From NCBI GenBank assembly GCA_024449915.1, contig JAMZAV010000352.1, positions 346,677 through 410,676 of the forward strand: a DNA stretch of 64,000 nucleotides, given 5' to 3'. Each line of letters starts with the position of its first letter. Position 1 is the first letter of the stretch. The notes under the pieces are model-generated. The model did not search any database. It saw only the letters and a list, made by a program, of their open reading frames with translations, and had not been told where the DNA came from. Below are positions 44,210-57,400 of this stretch, piece by piece. The DNA comes from Sweltsa coloradensis (Eukaryota; Arthropoda; Insecta; Plecoptera; Chloroperlidae). The translations under genes and the position numbers were made by a program.

Positions 44210-45390
44210 CCCCACTCAAAAATGTACCCACGGAACCCTTAAAATCCAAGATGGCGGCCAAAAAATATAAACTTTTTTTAAAATTATGGTCTGATTTAAC
44301 TGATTTTCATTTGATGGGTGTTATTTCATGTGCTGAATAGATATTTGAGGTTAAAACTTAAGTTTTATATTTGGAAGCCAATAAAATCTAAGATGGAGGC
44401 CTAAAGTAAAAAGTTTGTTATTTATTCCTGGATGTAATTAAAATTAAGTTTCTACGGATATCTTCTTCTTCTTTTCATATGCCAATAATTGACATTATTT
44501 ATGTCATTATGTATTTTCAAGTTAGCCAGTAGAGATAGGACTCCTGTTCGCTCCGATCCATGCCATTTGGCATTTTGTCCCGTTCAACCTTGATATATGT
44601 ACATTGAAAAAGATGTTTCCTGTCTTGTTCGCCAGCTCCACACATCCGACAGACACTAGATTCAAAAATTCCAAATCTATGGAAGTGCTTTCCGAGCAGG
44701 TCATGTCCTGTTTGAAGCCGGAATTGAGCTGTTTCTATTTTTCTACTGTAGCACTTACGTTTACCAGTCAGCCTCGTTTTAGAGTAATCTTCCCACAGTT
44801 TATTCTGCCCCTTCTCTTGCCATTCCTTACGGACTACTTTGTATGTCGATGCATGCAGGTGAGATTTGAGAGATTTATATGATAGTCTTTTACTTTCTCT
44901 TCGTATATATATGAAATTCAATAAAATCTGAGTAGGCCTATAAATAGCAAAAGTACATTCTTGTCCTCCATCTTGTTTTTTTGGTAGGCATGGAATTATA
45001 AATTGCAAATGTGTACCGGTACAGTGTTTTCTTATTCAGCGCCTGCAAAGTACATACATAAAGTAAAAAGAAAAAAAAGTCTAAATTCAAAAATAAAATA
45101 CACGCCATCTTGGATTTAGTTTTTTAATAATGTAGGAAATCAGATAAAACCATGTCTTCAGTTAATTTTTACTTTAAATTTACACTAAGTAGCTCAATAT
45201 ATGCATAGAAACTGAATTTTAATTACATCCAGGAATAAATAACAAACTTTATACTTTAGGCCTCCATCTTAGATTTTATTGGCTTCCGAAATAAAACTTT
45301 AGTTTTAACCTCAAATATCTATTCAGCACATGAAATTACACCCATCAAATGAAAATCAGTCAAATCAGACCATTTAAAACAGTTTAATTA
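44210..45390. mobile_element. Foldback element (about 180-bp arms) with a LINE end in its loop
   Basis: 44280..44455 and 45200..45380 are inverted copies (ACTGATTTTCATTTGATGGG, GCCAATAAAATCTAAGATGG, TTTATTCCTGGATGTAATTA). The loop contains the LINE piece at 44460..44940. Confidence 0.8.
44460..44940 (-). mobile_element. LINE B-family 3' end with Cys/His knuckle
   Basis: The minus frame gives VVRKEWQEKGQNKLWEDYSK, ETAQFRLQTGHDLLGKHFHR, VCRMCGAGEQDRKHLFQC and YLYWLT before the stop. It ends in (GAA)n, the same architecture as 23490..23707. It is intact across the point where LINE A interrupts LINE B. Confidence 0.8.
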
Positions 45391-45679
45391 AAGCAAAGTT
45401 TTCCTTGGCTATCTCCGACTTTGCCGCAGGTCTATAAGTAATAGGCCGCCAACCGCCATGTTGGATTTAGATAACTTTTGTATGTTATTATTATTCTCTT
45501 TTATATTTATTATTAGTAATATTAAATATAGTTTAACTAGTGGTTGTATTCTTATTTTTTTACCGTAAATCCCTTTAAATCAAGTTAAAGCACCATTTAT
45601 GTTGAATACGTAAAATGTCACTGGTGGTCATGATATGGGGACGCCATTTTGGATCCGCCCCTAAAGCTGATTGTTATCG

Positions 45680-46030
45680 TCATGTTAAAACCACGCGAAA
45701 TTACAGTTTTTTCGTGATATCTCGAGAATGATGCAAACTATCTAAAAACTGATTCTAGACTGAATTGTGGTTTTGTTAGAACAATATTATAATGCAAGAA
45801 AAAATGTTGTAATATGATTAATTAAGTTTTTTATTAGAATTTTAATTAATTAGGTAAATACATATCTTAAATACAAAGTGCACCAATTATTATATTTGAA
45901 TATTTTTTCTGCCATTATAATATTGTTCTAACAAAACCACTATTCGGTCTAGAATCAGTTTTTAGATGTTTTGAATTGTTCTCGAGATATCAAGAAAAAA
46001 CTGGTATTTCGCGTGGTTTTAATTTCGTGA
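45680..46030. mobile_element. Foldback palindrome, about 120-bp arms
   Basis: AAAACCACGCGAAATTACAG, GATATCTCGAGAA, ATCTAAAAACTGATTCTAGA and TTTTGTTAGAACAATATTAT return in inverse order on the right. AT-rich spacer, non-coding. Confidence 0.8.
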
Positions 46031-47789
46031 CTATCCCATCCTCTTAAAATCACAGCCAAAGTATTGCTATCTCAAAATTGAATTGGCCGCCATTTTGTTT
46101 TTTGAGAATTTAAACTTTTGACTTTATTTTTCAGAATGTATAACGGTATCCCTACCAATATATATATACATATATATATGTATTAGAATTAAGTTAAATC
46201 ACCCAGAAACTTTGTAAAAAAATATTGATAAGTCAAAATTCAGATCTCACAGGAGGACACTCTTTGGGGACCAAAATTTATGGCCACCCCAAAGAATGAT
46301 CTTTATACTCATACCTATCACACTGTAAAGTTTGTTGTCTATATCATTTTTTGCCTAATTTTTCCGCTTATTCCCCCGACTACTAGTCGATGCAACCAGA
46401 TTAAGGAAACTTTGTTTGCAAATAAAGTACAGTGGATGAATGCAGAAGATGTAGATTTAAATACGGCGCATAACATTAATCAACCATTTCAGCAAACTTG
46501 TAGCTTGTTCCTCATTATTAAAATAGGTAGGTACTTTCCAGAGTTAATCTAAGTGTTCAAGGCAAAGCCTTTCAACAATGAAAATGTATGAAAATAAGTT
46601 ACAACTTACAAGATATTTGATGTATGTACCAGTAGGCCTATTAATAAATAATTAGTTTTCACAAGAATTGATTTTCAGCACTAAACAATAAATATAATTC
46701 AGTTACAACTTCATAAATTGTTTGCCTTGAATAGATTTGTGGTGAATAAGATCTTCTGGTGAGTTTTGCTTTTTCTCTGAATGTTTTTCCTTTTTTCTGA
46801 ATGTCTTTCTTGTACAACGATCCTATACCTACGTTTTTTCTCTGTGTTTCCCGGTTCTGTCCGTAAAAATAAAATTACATAAAAGTTTCAATAAAATAAA
46901 AATCAAAAATGAGTGAAATCAAAAAGAAATCATCTTAATCCACATCTCTGCCCAGCCTCTGTCCAGAACAATTTTCATTTGAAGAGCATTTGCTATTACC
47001 CGGAACCTTTTGCCAATCTCCGAAACCTGTTTTTAAATGTATTTATTTTTGATACATACTAGTTTATATATGTGGCACATTCACGGAGCAATGTCCCACA
47101 ATATACAATTAATGGATAAAAAGAATACAAAATTATATTACTTAATCAATTTAAATTATTACAAGTGTACAAAAATAATTAAAATATATTTAATATGTTT
47201 CTATTATAAAAAATTTTAAAACATGATTTATTGCTAAAAATGCAACCCAAATAGTGTAATTATATAAATTTTAATAAAATATTTTCAGTACTTGTTTTAA
47301 CATTAGGATTTATAAAACTATCAGTACAACAATATAAACGGTATTCATTGAGTTTACTAATGACATTTCGTGATTTTGCTATTTACTATGATTCATAATT
47401 ATTTGCTCATTTGGTCTAGCTAAAAAATAAATTTTAAGTAGTCCAAAAAATCTCATATGTGTTACAACTGAATCGATCTTATTCACTTTATTTAAAGCAT
47501 TTTCTGTACAGATCTAATAGTCTGATTTTTATATTCTTTCCTTTCAAGCTAACACTGTAAAAAGTGAAAATATACAATTAATTTAGTGATCAAATTAAAA
47601 ATTAAAATGCAGTTAAATTATATCTTGGAAAGTATTTAATTTTAGATTTTTGAATGTGTGTCATGCGAAAAGTTCAATTCATGAAGAGTCATTTGTCCTA
47701 TTTGGAACAGCATTAAGCTAAATCTACACTCGAGAACTGTTAATATGTCCAAAGCAACTGCATTGAAATCATGAACATAGTTTATTATT
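46031..47789. other. Intergenic; no supported gene
   Basis: AT-rich; short (TA)n near 46159..46182. Open frames here do not resemble known proteins. The C-terminal exon of NOL10 could be hidden here or up to 50729, but I could not identify it. Confidence 0.4.
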
Positions 47790-48235
47790 ATGGCCAGCTA
47801 CATTGAAAGGTACTATGACTAATGATCAATAATTGATATGGCCACATTGAAGATTTTACTCCATTAACTCACTGGAGGTCAAAAAATTGAAATCTTTATA
47901 TAAAACAAATTTTACTGTAAAAATTATATTTTTGGAATGTGTTTAATTCCACATTATTGTTTATCATGTAATTATTACAAAAAGTTAAATTTGAAAAAAA
48001 TATTTTTTAACTAAAATTGAAATATTTGAATTTGTAAAAAATATTTTTTTCCAAATTTGAACTTTTTGTGATAACTTTCATGATTAATTAATAATGTGGA
48101 ATAAACACATTCCAAAAATATAATTTTTACAGTAAAATTGTTTTATATAAAGATTTAATTCCCCAAAGGAGTAAAATCTTCAATGTGGCCATATCAATTA
48201 TTGATCATTAGGTCATAAAGTACCTTTTCCCAAAT
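47790..48235. mobile_element. Foldback palindrome, about 200-bp arms
   Basis: TGATCAATAATTGATATGGC, CACATTGAAGATTTTACTCC and ATTATATTTTTGGAATGTGT at the left are mirrored at the right, with the centre near 48030. Very AT-rich and non-coding. Confidence 0.8.
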
Positions 48236-49179
48236 TTGTATGCTTGTGACCTCTAATGAACTATTGTTGCACCATTTCCTCGGACGTTTTTGATTATTTG
48301 AACATGTCCGCATTAATTTCTTTGCTGTCCAGGACAAACGACTGCTCCAAATTAGATTAAGTTTTCAGAGAACCTTCAAAAATTCTTAAATTATACTTTC
48401 CAAGAATATAAGTGCCATCAAATAAATTTGTCACATGAAAATTGCACTTTCCCACTTTTTCCACTTTTGAAAGTGAAAATTCCATAAAATCGACTATTCT
48501 GCAAAAATCTTTAAATTGCATTTTTAATATCATTCATTTTTACCATTTGCATGTATTGTTTGTTGGAACTACTTTTAAAATGTTATTCTTTACTAGTTCA
48601 ATGACAAAATTAAGTTAAATGAAAATCATAGTTACATAGCGTACAATGAACTGAAAATGCTCAGCCTTCAACGCTTATATACTTAAACGTGCAATAATAC
48701 GTATTTTTTATATATGGTGTGCATAAGTTAGTTTTATAAATCCTAATAATGTATAAAAACATAGCGCTAACTGACCAAAATAATTTGTGAATTTATGCTT
48801 GAATCACATTTTAGTAAAATAATTTACACTAATTTTGCTGTGTCTGCATTTTTTAGCAATGAAATCATATGTTTATTAAAAATTGATTGTATATAATAGG
48901 GAAAGCAAACAGTCACCTACAAATCGGTATTTAATATTTAATAAATTAAAATCGGTTAACCGAGTCCCGAGTTGTGTACATTTAAAGACAGTAGTGAGTA
49001 AACGTTTCAATGATTGCACATTCAAAAACAAAATGGCCTCTAAAAAAAAAACGTATACCACAATTCGAAGTGACATACTACCTGGGGATGTTTCATAAGG
49101 TACATACTAACACGTGGTCAAGTGAGATTTGAGATGTTAAGTGGGGTGAGCCAATTTCGTTAATATTGCCCCTACAGGA

Positions 49180-49310
49180 ATTAGCTCCTGGTCTATTAAA
49201 ACGACTTCCTTTTTTGAGAACCGGTGTAACAATGGCCTGCTTCCATCTTGAAGGGAAAATGCCAGTAGTAAGTGCAGAATTGAAGAGATGTGCAAGTAGA
49301 TAGCTTAAAG
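49180..49310 (-). mobile_element. LINE reverse transcriptase scrap
   Basis: The minus frame reads LFNSALTTGIFPSRWKQAIV and TPVLKKGSRF, the RT block around FPxxWKxAxVxPxxKKG. Nothing more of the element is visible. Confidence 0.7.
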
Positions 49311-50729
49311 TTATTAAATTAATTACTTTTACTATTCAGTACACCAGATTCTATTATAACAATTTAGGCCTAAGCTCCCAAACGCCGGGAAAACGTTAAC
49401 AGTAAACAAAACGAAGCTGTCAGGGGAGTACACTAGTGCTAGAGTGCTCCAGTAGCCGATTATGGAGACAAATAGGACGACACTGTGGGCATGGACAGGC
49501 AGGGCAAGAAGAAACTAGCTGAAATATCTAGGAGGCAGTGCTTTAGCCACTTATTATTGCTACATTTGTGTTTAAAGTGCTACGCAACGGAAGCACAACG
49601 TAAAGAAAAATGAACGCTTCATTTTCATAGCGGAAGCGTATCGTAAATAAACTAAAAGGCTGAACAAAGTTTTGAAAGCCTGTATCAGTTGACTGCGTGT
49701 TTTTGTCGGTGTAGTAAACAGGATCCGATCCTACCTGTATTCGTGCTGTTCTCTTTATAACTTAGTGAATGATAATTGCATTGATCATTGATAAGAAATG
49801 GAAGATTTTGATAGGTAGGGGCCTATGTTACATGTTTCATTGGTTGATAAATATTGCAAAGAGATCAATAACAAACTCAGCAGAGGAAGAGACTTAGAAG
49901 ATGGGCAGTGAGACCTTTGTTGAGATTGTGCCAAAGCCAGGGCCACCTCTCAAGTGATGTAATTTGAGTACAAAGTAGGCCTCTGTATTGTAATTTTTGA
50001 TAACTATACATTGCTAAATAAAAGTTAATAATAATATTAATAATCACTTGATGAAGTATACATTTAATATTGTCACCTTTGGTAAAATCAAATATCAATA
50101 TTATTATTGAACTCCATGATGAAAAATTGACGGTTGACACAAATAGTTGGGGTAGGCCTACTTGTATTGCTGTAACTAGCTTCCTATTGGTCAATCACAA
50201 TGGAATACAAGCACAAAGCAAGAAATATTAAAATAAAACCATCTCTTGTGCTGTGCTTGCTCCCCTACGATATGCTTACGCTAATTGTGTGTGCGAGCAG
50301 TCAGTTGGATTTGTTTATATATTTCCTAAGCTACGCTTGTGTTGCACTATGCTTATGCTATGCCAATTGGGCATAGCACTTTGTCAAAAACTGGATTTCT
50401 GAACATATTATATGTTTGTTTTTTAATTTGTTTTCACAATACCAATAATTACCCTCAAATTATATGCCAACCACTAATGGTAATAGCTTTAGAACTACAG
50501 TAGGCCTATATGAAGTACTGTATGTAATGTTATGTATGACCACAGATAATATATTACGCTTTAGTAATATATTACATCTGTTATTTGTGGTATTACCTCT
50601 TCAGTAGCTCTAGGACTATCCCCTCCAAAATGATAATAAACCATGTACATGTACTAAAATCTACCAGAATGATTAATATTAATGAAATGAAAAGTTTGAG
50701 CTGAAATCAACAAAATGCAAAAAACATAC

Positions 50730-51400
50730 TTGTTAAGTTTCCGTTTCATCCCTCTGCCTCTCATTCCCTTGAATTCTTCACCTTCTCGAATTTCGTAAAA
50801 CTTCGGTTTATTGGCCTGGAATGAAGAGTCTCTTGGTTCTTCGTTGTTGCTCTCATGATATGCCTTTGCCTCTGTTTTCACTTTGGATCATGCGATGTTG
50901 TTTCTGCACTTCCCTTGTCCATTCAAGATCATCATCAGAACTTGAATCAGACAGTTCTTCTGAACTTGCCTTACCCTCAACTTCATCATTGACTTCATCG
51001 AACTGCAACTGCTGAATTTGCTTTTTCAATTCAAGTTTGCGATTTTTATTTAACTTGGAAACAGCAGGATTTAATAGCCTGTACTCATCTGCATTCTTGT
51101 CAACTTCAAAATCAGGATTTTCAAAGAGCGCTTTGAAACGATTGTCTTCCAATAGGTTACTTGTTTTCTTTTTATTCTTTGGCTTTAATTCATCATCCAT
51201 CAGCTTTAGAGCAAGATCTTTGTTAACCTTTGGCAGTTTTCTTCTCACTACACGGTTAGTCCTCTCTTCATCTATCTTCTCTCTTATCTTCTTCTTTTTA
51301 TATTCTTCAAAAGCAAATGGTTCTGCTACAGATTTTGCTTTCTTATATAATCTGATATCAACAAAGTAGCCATGCATGTAAGCTCGAAGAAGATTTGTTC
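50730..51400 (-). CDS. NOL10: NOL10 exon with NUC153 region; frameshift at 50853..50887
   Basis: Acceptor TTGTACAG and donor AACAA|GTATGT. Frame 1 covers TNLLRAYMHGYFVDIRLYKK to EWTREVQKQHRMIQ and then stops at 50853. Frame 2 takes over by 50881 (VKTEAKAYHESNNEEP, KPKFYEIREGEEFKGM). Conservation on both sides says one extra nucleotide lies in between. The exon length fits the surrounding phases only if that base is extra. Confidence 0.9.
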
Positions 51401-54400
51401 CTGTACAAAAAATTGATAAAAATAACTGATAATGTTTAAACTTAATGCCCCTACACAGTATTTCCTGTACATAAACTTAAGTGAATAAAGGGGAAAAAAG
51501 TTGGCTATATACATATCAAGTTTTAATAAGCCTTTATTACCACCCTTAAATAAGTATGCCCTAATAGGAGTTAAAATCTTGATTATATTGAATACCGTAC
51601 ATAGTGAGTAAGTTTGACATGATATCCAAGTGTGCATCTCAAGGCAAATTTTAGTCATCCGTGGTGGCACATACGATTAGGGCGCTGGTCCGTAACGTAT
51701 GACTGTAAAAAGGAAATGGGTTCGAATCCCGCATAAGTCATGTTTGTTGGTAATCGTCCTCCATCGTCATCTATCCACCACTCATCGTCTCGAATAGTCT
51801 TAGTGCATTTAATATGAGACATTAAGGGGAATCAACCGTGTTTGTCTATTTTCTCAAATATGCAACCAGGTCAAAATATAGTTAATGGCTTTGAAACCAG
51901 GCTCTATTAGAAAACTAGGAAAACACCAAAGTCATTGTTGAACAAGTGAGCGAGTACCACCTTTTACATATGCAGCCGCAGCATAGCATGCAGCTCTGCA
52001 TGAGTCATCAAGTCGAGAATTGTCTGCCACTGATGCGTTAACTATATCGCTATACATGCACATGGACGCGGGCGAGACCAAAACAATGAAAACATATCAC
52101 ATCGTCAACACCAAAGTATTAAAGCTACCAAGATTCCAAAATATGTTTTAGAAAGGTCCACTCACGGACCCCACTTCGGCTCGATATGTTCTGCATCCAT
52201 CTTTTATGCTCCTCAAATCAAATCCGATTTAGTAAAACTCTGCAAACACGATTTTTGGCAGTAATTAATTTTTTGTAAGTTGGCAGGGCAAGATAATTCT
52301 GACAATTTTGACAGTTGTCAACATTCATAGTCGTAACATTGGTGAGAAAAGCTATTTTTTTTTTAAAGTGAACTTTAAGTTTAAAAAAATAAAGTAGTAA
52401 TTCGTTTAATTTAAATTTTTGGTACGTTGGATTCCAGCGAATTTTCCTGTCCATGTTAACAGCACTCTATCTATTGGTCCTTGACGTTGGTGTGAAATTT
52501 TGTCAAAATTGGACGAGTAGTTTGGCCCCTGCACATCGAACATACATACATACATACATACATACATACATACATTCAATACATACAATACATACATACA
52601 TATATACATACATACATACATACATACATACATACATACATACATACATACATACATACATACATACATACATACATACATACATACATACATACATACA
52701 TACATACATACACACATTAACACAACGAAGTGCCGAAAACTTGCCATAGAGACTTCGTTCACTACGCTCACTCGTCCAAAAACACTCCTTTTTTTAAATT
52801 TTCTGATCGGGCACACCGCAAATATCGCCTCTTCAAAATAATTTCAAACTTCAGTTCGCCTTAGCACACCATTCAACGTAGGTAGTTGTGTTTTTGTGAC
52901 ATTAATTTTCAACTTGTGTTCTAGAAGCTGACTGAGAAAAAAGAGTTGTCTTTCCTGCGATTTTATTCATTTGGCGGTACAAAATACCGATAAACTAAAA
53001 AATTCACAGGAAAGCAAATTGTAAAAAAAACTTTTTTCTCTCAGTCAGCTTCTAGAACAAAAGGTTGAAAATTAATGTCACAAAAACACGACTACCTAAG
53101 TTGAATGGTGTGCTAGGACAAACTGAAGTTTGAAATTAATTTGAATGGTCGAGATATTGCCGTGTGACAGATCAGAAAAATTTGAATAAAATAGTTTTGA
53201 TTTTTTAATAGAGCCAAGTTTTAAAGCCATTCACTATATTTTGACTTGGTTGCCTATTTGAGAAAATAGAAAACTGGTTTAGTTTCATCAAAGAGAAAGA
53301 TAAATTAATAGAAAAAAATTATAATTGGCATATACAGTACTGTAAGGAGCCACAAGTAAGTAACAGCTATGTAAGGTGATGTATAAGTACACCCCTATAG
53401 TTGTAGAAAATCTACTTCATATCTAGGGCGACGGTCGTTCGCCCGCAGCCAAGCGCACGCGACTGCTTAATGACTAACTCGACCTGTATACTCCAACCTG
53501 CAGTCTGATTCTGTAAAATCGTTATGGAAGATAACGATCGTTATTCGGCACTTTAGCGACAATTTTGCGTGTCGACTGATTCTGTAAAAATGATAGCGAT
53601 CGCTATGATAACGAGAATGAAAAAGGAGTCGCTATGCTATGCTATCAAGATACGATAAATGGCGGCCGTAGCGACTATTTTACAGAATTAGGTCGATAAC
53701 GATAATTTATAACGATTGATATTTCATATCAACCGTGATCGCTATCGCTATCATAGCGACTATTTTACAGAATCGCGCTGCTGAGTTGTGGGGTTTTCAG
53801 CTATCTGCACACGCCGCCCCAAAAGATTTACAATCTTGAAACTCAAACCTGATATGTGGTCCATTACCTACAAAAAAAAAAAATCAGTCCGATCCGATAA
53901 CCCGTTTTGTATTAACAAAAGTGCCTCAACATCGTCGAAAACCTTCCAGTTGGCCAGCTGGGGAATTCTGACGGAGAGGAATAAGAGCCTACAGAGAAAA
54001 CTGTACATCTAAGAACTATAAAACTTGGACCACACTTAGATGTACCACAGACGCAGATACCTTGGCTTTCAAAACCAAAATCAGGTAACGGGGACAGGAG
54101 AAAATCAAAATTTTGGATAACAATCAAAACACGTAATTACTAAGGCGTGGTAATTTGTACAAACTTGAAATTAAACATGCTCTTAACCATTATACATATC
54201 TAGCGTCCAAAACACAAGGGGCTAAATTTGGGGGGACCGAGTGCCTTTTGCTTTCAAAACCAAAATCGGGTAACAGGGACCGGAGAAAATCAAAATTTTG
54301 GATAATAATCAAAACACGTAATTACTAAGGCGTGGTAATTTGTAAAACTTGAATTAAACATGCTCTTAACCATTATAAATTTTTATTCACCTAAATATTC

Positions 54401-57400
54401 GTGCAATTTTCGTAACAAGACCACATTAACCATAGCAAATTTCATAAAAAGCATTGTATATACAGATTGTAAACAAAAACAAAAGATGGTAGCTTTTGTT
54501 TCTAGACAATCTGTTTTGAAAGGCACTGTATCCACCGCTTGCTTTATGTATCATGACAAATTTCGTTATTTGCTTCACCCGAAATATTGATAAGCATTTC
54601 ATTCTTTCTCCCTAGTTTCGCATTGAAAAGAAGTAGATCATTTCGCCTGTTGACGAGTGCCAAGCCAACCATTTTCGTGGTAAAAAAAGTAAAAATTTTA
54701 AACTCAAAATCATAAAAAAAAAATACTTAGTTGTTGACTTTTTAGAGTTCTCGTAATGAACCAAATTCAATGGCCAAGTATTTTTTTTTTTAAATTTTGA
54801 GTTTAAAATTTTTACTTTTTTTACCACGAAAATGGTTGGCTTGGCGCTCGTCAACAGGCGAAATGATCATACTTCTTTTCAATGCGAAACTAGGGAAAAA
54901 GAATGAAATGCTTGGCTCAACTTCTATATCACAGCATTCACAGCCGAAGACTTTTGAAGGAGAGTTTGGCTGCCGTTTTTTTTTTTACAAATTTTTGTAT
55001 TTGGGGGTTACCGTATCGGACCGAATATAGCGCGATGTTTTTTTCCAAAAATACGATCTCAAAAACAGATCTCGCGTTATTTCCGCGCGCTTGCATTTGA
55101 AATAGCGCCCGAACATAGGCCACCCGCAATACAACTCCCGCGTACCCACTCCCCGACAGCCTATCCCGTAGCGTGAGGTGGGCGGGTGACGTAATCACGG
55201 GCTCCGCGGAAAAAAGACCGCGGGAATACCACCGTGTATCACGGTTCACGGGTTCCGCAGAAAATGACCACCAAAATAACTGTGCGTAAAATTAAATAGT
55301 TTTTTCTTGGGAATAGATCCCGAATTGGTTCTAGGTCACAATGCTCGATTTGTAATCCCTAAATCAGACTGGTGAACTGTGGTTGACCTATGTGAGCTTG
55401 TGCTTGGCCCTACCCTGTTTAAAAAAATAGGACTAGGCCCTAACATTGTTCAAAATGTTTTGTTTTAAGAGTGAAACTTTAGGTTATTCATTCATTGCAT
55501 TGTAAATAAAACATTGTAAATAAAACATGTTTCTTGTACATTTTAATTTTCTTTGATTTTTTCTTTATTCTTGAAATGATGCCAAAAAATTGGGGGTCGT
55601 GTTATATTCGAGATCGTGCTATATTTGGTCCAATACGGAAATAACTACTGTAACAGCAGCAGTTTTATAATGTTAGATCTAGGCTCTATAGGACTGTAGA
55701 AAGTTGTTACCCATGAGATGCTCAAGACCCAACTCTTCCAACTCTTTAGCTGTGACAAACTTGTAGTCATCATAGACTGTCTGAACATTGTTCTCTTCTA
55801 GTTCCTCTGTTAAACTGTCAAGGAAACGACACCACTTTGGTGCTGGTCCCATACTCTGAAAGAAAAGGCATATAACCATCAGCTCAAATTATTTCATGTG
55901 GCACCTGGTACTATGTTAAAGAATGCATACATGATATAGGTAGGCTTATATTTAAGTAAATAACTTACTGGTATGTAGTAAGTCTGTAGTTTTGTGTTTT
56001 CATTTGCAATAAACATCATCCCAGTATCTGGGATAAGACATAAATTGTTAAATTCGGTGAGAGATGCTTCTATGGATGTAAATAGTTTTCCAGTATTCTT
56101 CTCCCATATTTTAACAACAGAATGGTCCATAGATAAAACAAGATCTTGTCCCAATGTTCTGTGAAATTCAACATCCCGTATTGGGAGTCCATACATGTGA
56201 TCTTTTACATAAAACGGCCTACTAGAACGAATATCGTAAAGGAGAACATGTCCTGTTGCAGTTCCTACACCTAAAGTCAATCCTCCTTGAAACTTAAGTG
56301 CGGTCACCGAAGGGAACCCTTCAAGCTGTGTGTCACTAACACAGCTCATGGCACAATCTAATACCGCAACTCGATTTCTAGCACGAGGATCCCAGGCTTC
56401 AACCTTGCCCTCTTTCGTTCCACAGACAAGCAGATTGTGTACAGGGTTTATTGTGCAACGGTTCACTTCCGAAGCTTCAGTAACAAACGAGTTGAGAAAC
56501 TGTCCACGCTCCAAATTTAGTCGGTATATGTCAGACCTAAAAAAAAATTAACAGTGCAGGATAATGAAATTATTTGTCTGACTAGGTTGGATGCAAATTT
56601 AAGAAAAGAACATACCCGGCCCCAACAACATATAAATCACAATTATGGTAATTGTACTGCATGTCACGGCCAAATTTTGGTATTCTCAATCGATAGTATC
56701 GCCCTTGTGCAGCATGAAACTCTACATAACGATCACAATGAAGAAATACCACCTGAAAATTAAATACATGTAGAGAATTGTGTATGTTTTCTTATATTAG
56801 GTAAGGCCCCAATATCTCAAATATGTATGCAATGTATAGGCCAACTAAAGCAAAGTCAATTTAAGTTTAAACTTAGGGTGGACAAATCATGCAAGTAATG
56901 AGAATAGGCCTGCTTATTTATGTATATGTATTTATTTTTGTTGCATTAGTCTTTAGTTTGTTAGTCAAGAAATTGATTCTTACCTTGCTATAGTCATCGG
57001 ATAATATTTCAAATGTTACTACTTCCGAATCAAAACATCTTTCAAATTTAAGTGACAGGTTATTGACATCAAAACATTTCATTCGTGGTTTATATATTCC
57101 TGTAGCTAGCACATAATCACCATCACGAGATACTTTCACATTTGTACTCAAACCAGGCATATCAAAATCCTGAATAAGCTCAATTCGTCTTTGGATGTCT
57201 GAAAATAAAACAAAACTTAAAATTAGTACAAGGTACCAGGGAAAACCTGGTATTAATATTATATGAAATGTGTAATTTTTTACTTTTAATCTAAGATGTT
57301 TTGAATGAATGTGACTACAGGTAGGTCGACCAATTCTACTCATTAAGACACGTGACACTACACTTGTACATTCAGATATTATAATTAAGTTAGGTCTAAG

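Larger units (their letters stand above)
51831..53285. mobile_element. Foldback DNA element split by a Helitron-like element
   Basis: The left arm starts GGGGAATCAACCGTG, TTTTCTCAAATATGCAACCA, then breaks at 51913. It resumes after 52780 (CTGATCGGGCACACCGCAAA). The right arm 53030..53280 is the inverse. Same family as 16195..17285. Confidence 0.8.

Noticed and set aside
46680..46870. Basic minus-strand open frame as the missing C-terminal exon of NOL10
   Set aside because: Lys/Arg-rich stretch (KGKTFREKAKLTRRSYSP) only vaguely resembles the NOL10 tail. No clear acceptor in the needed phase was found and the frame runs on into AT-rich sequence.
52406..52816. Long open frames of repeating Met-Tyr-Val-Cys or His-Thr-Tyr-Ile
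   Set aside because: They are produced by the (CATA)n microsatellite and are not proteins.
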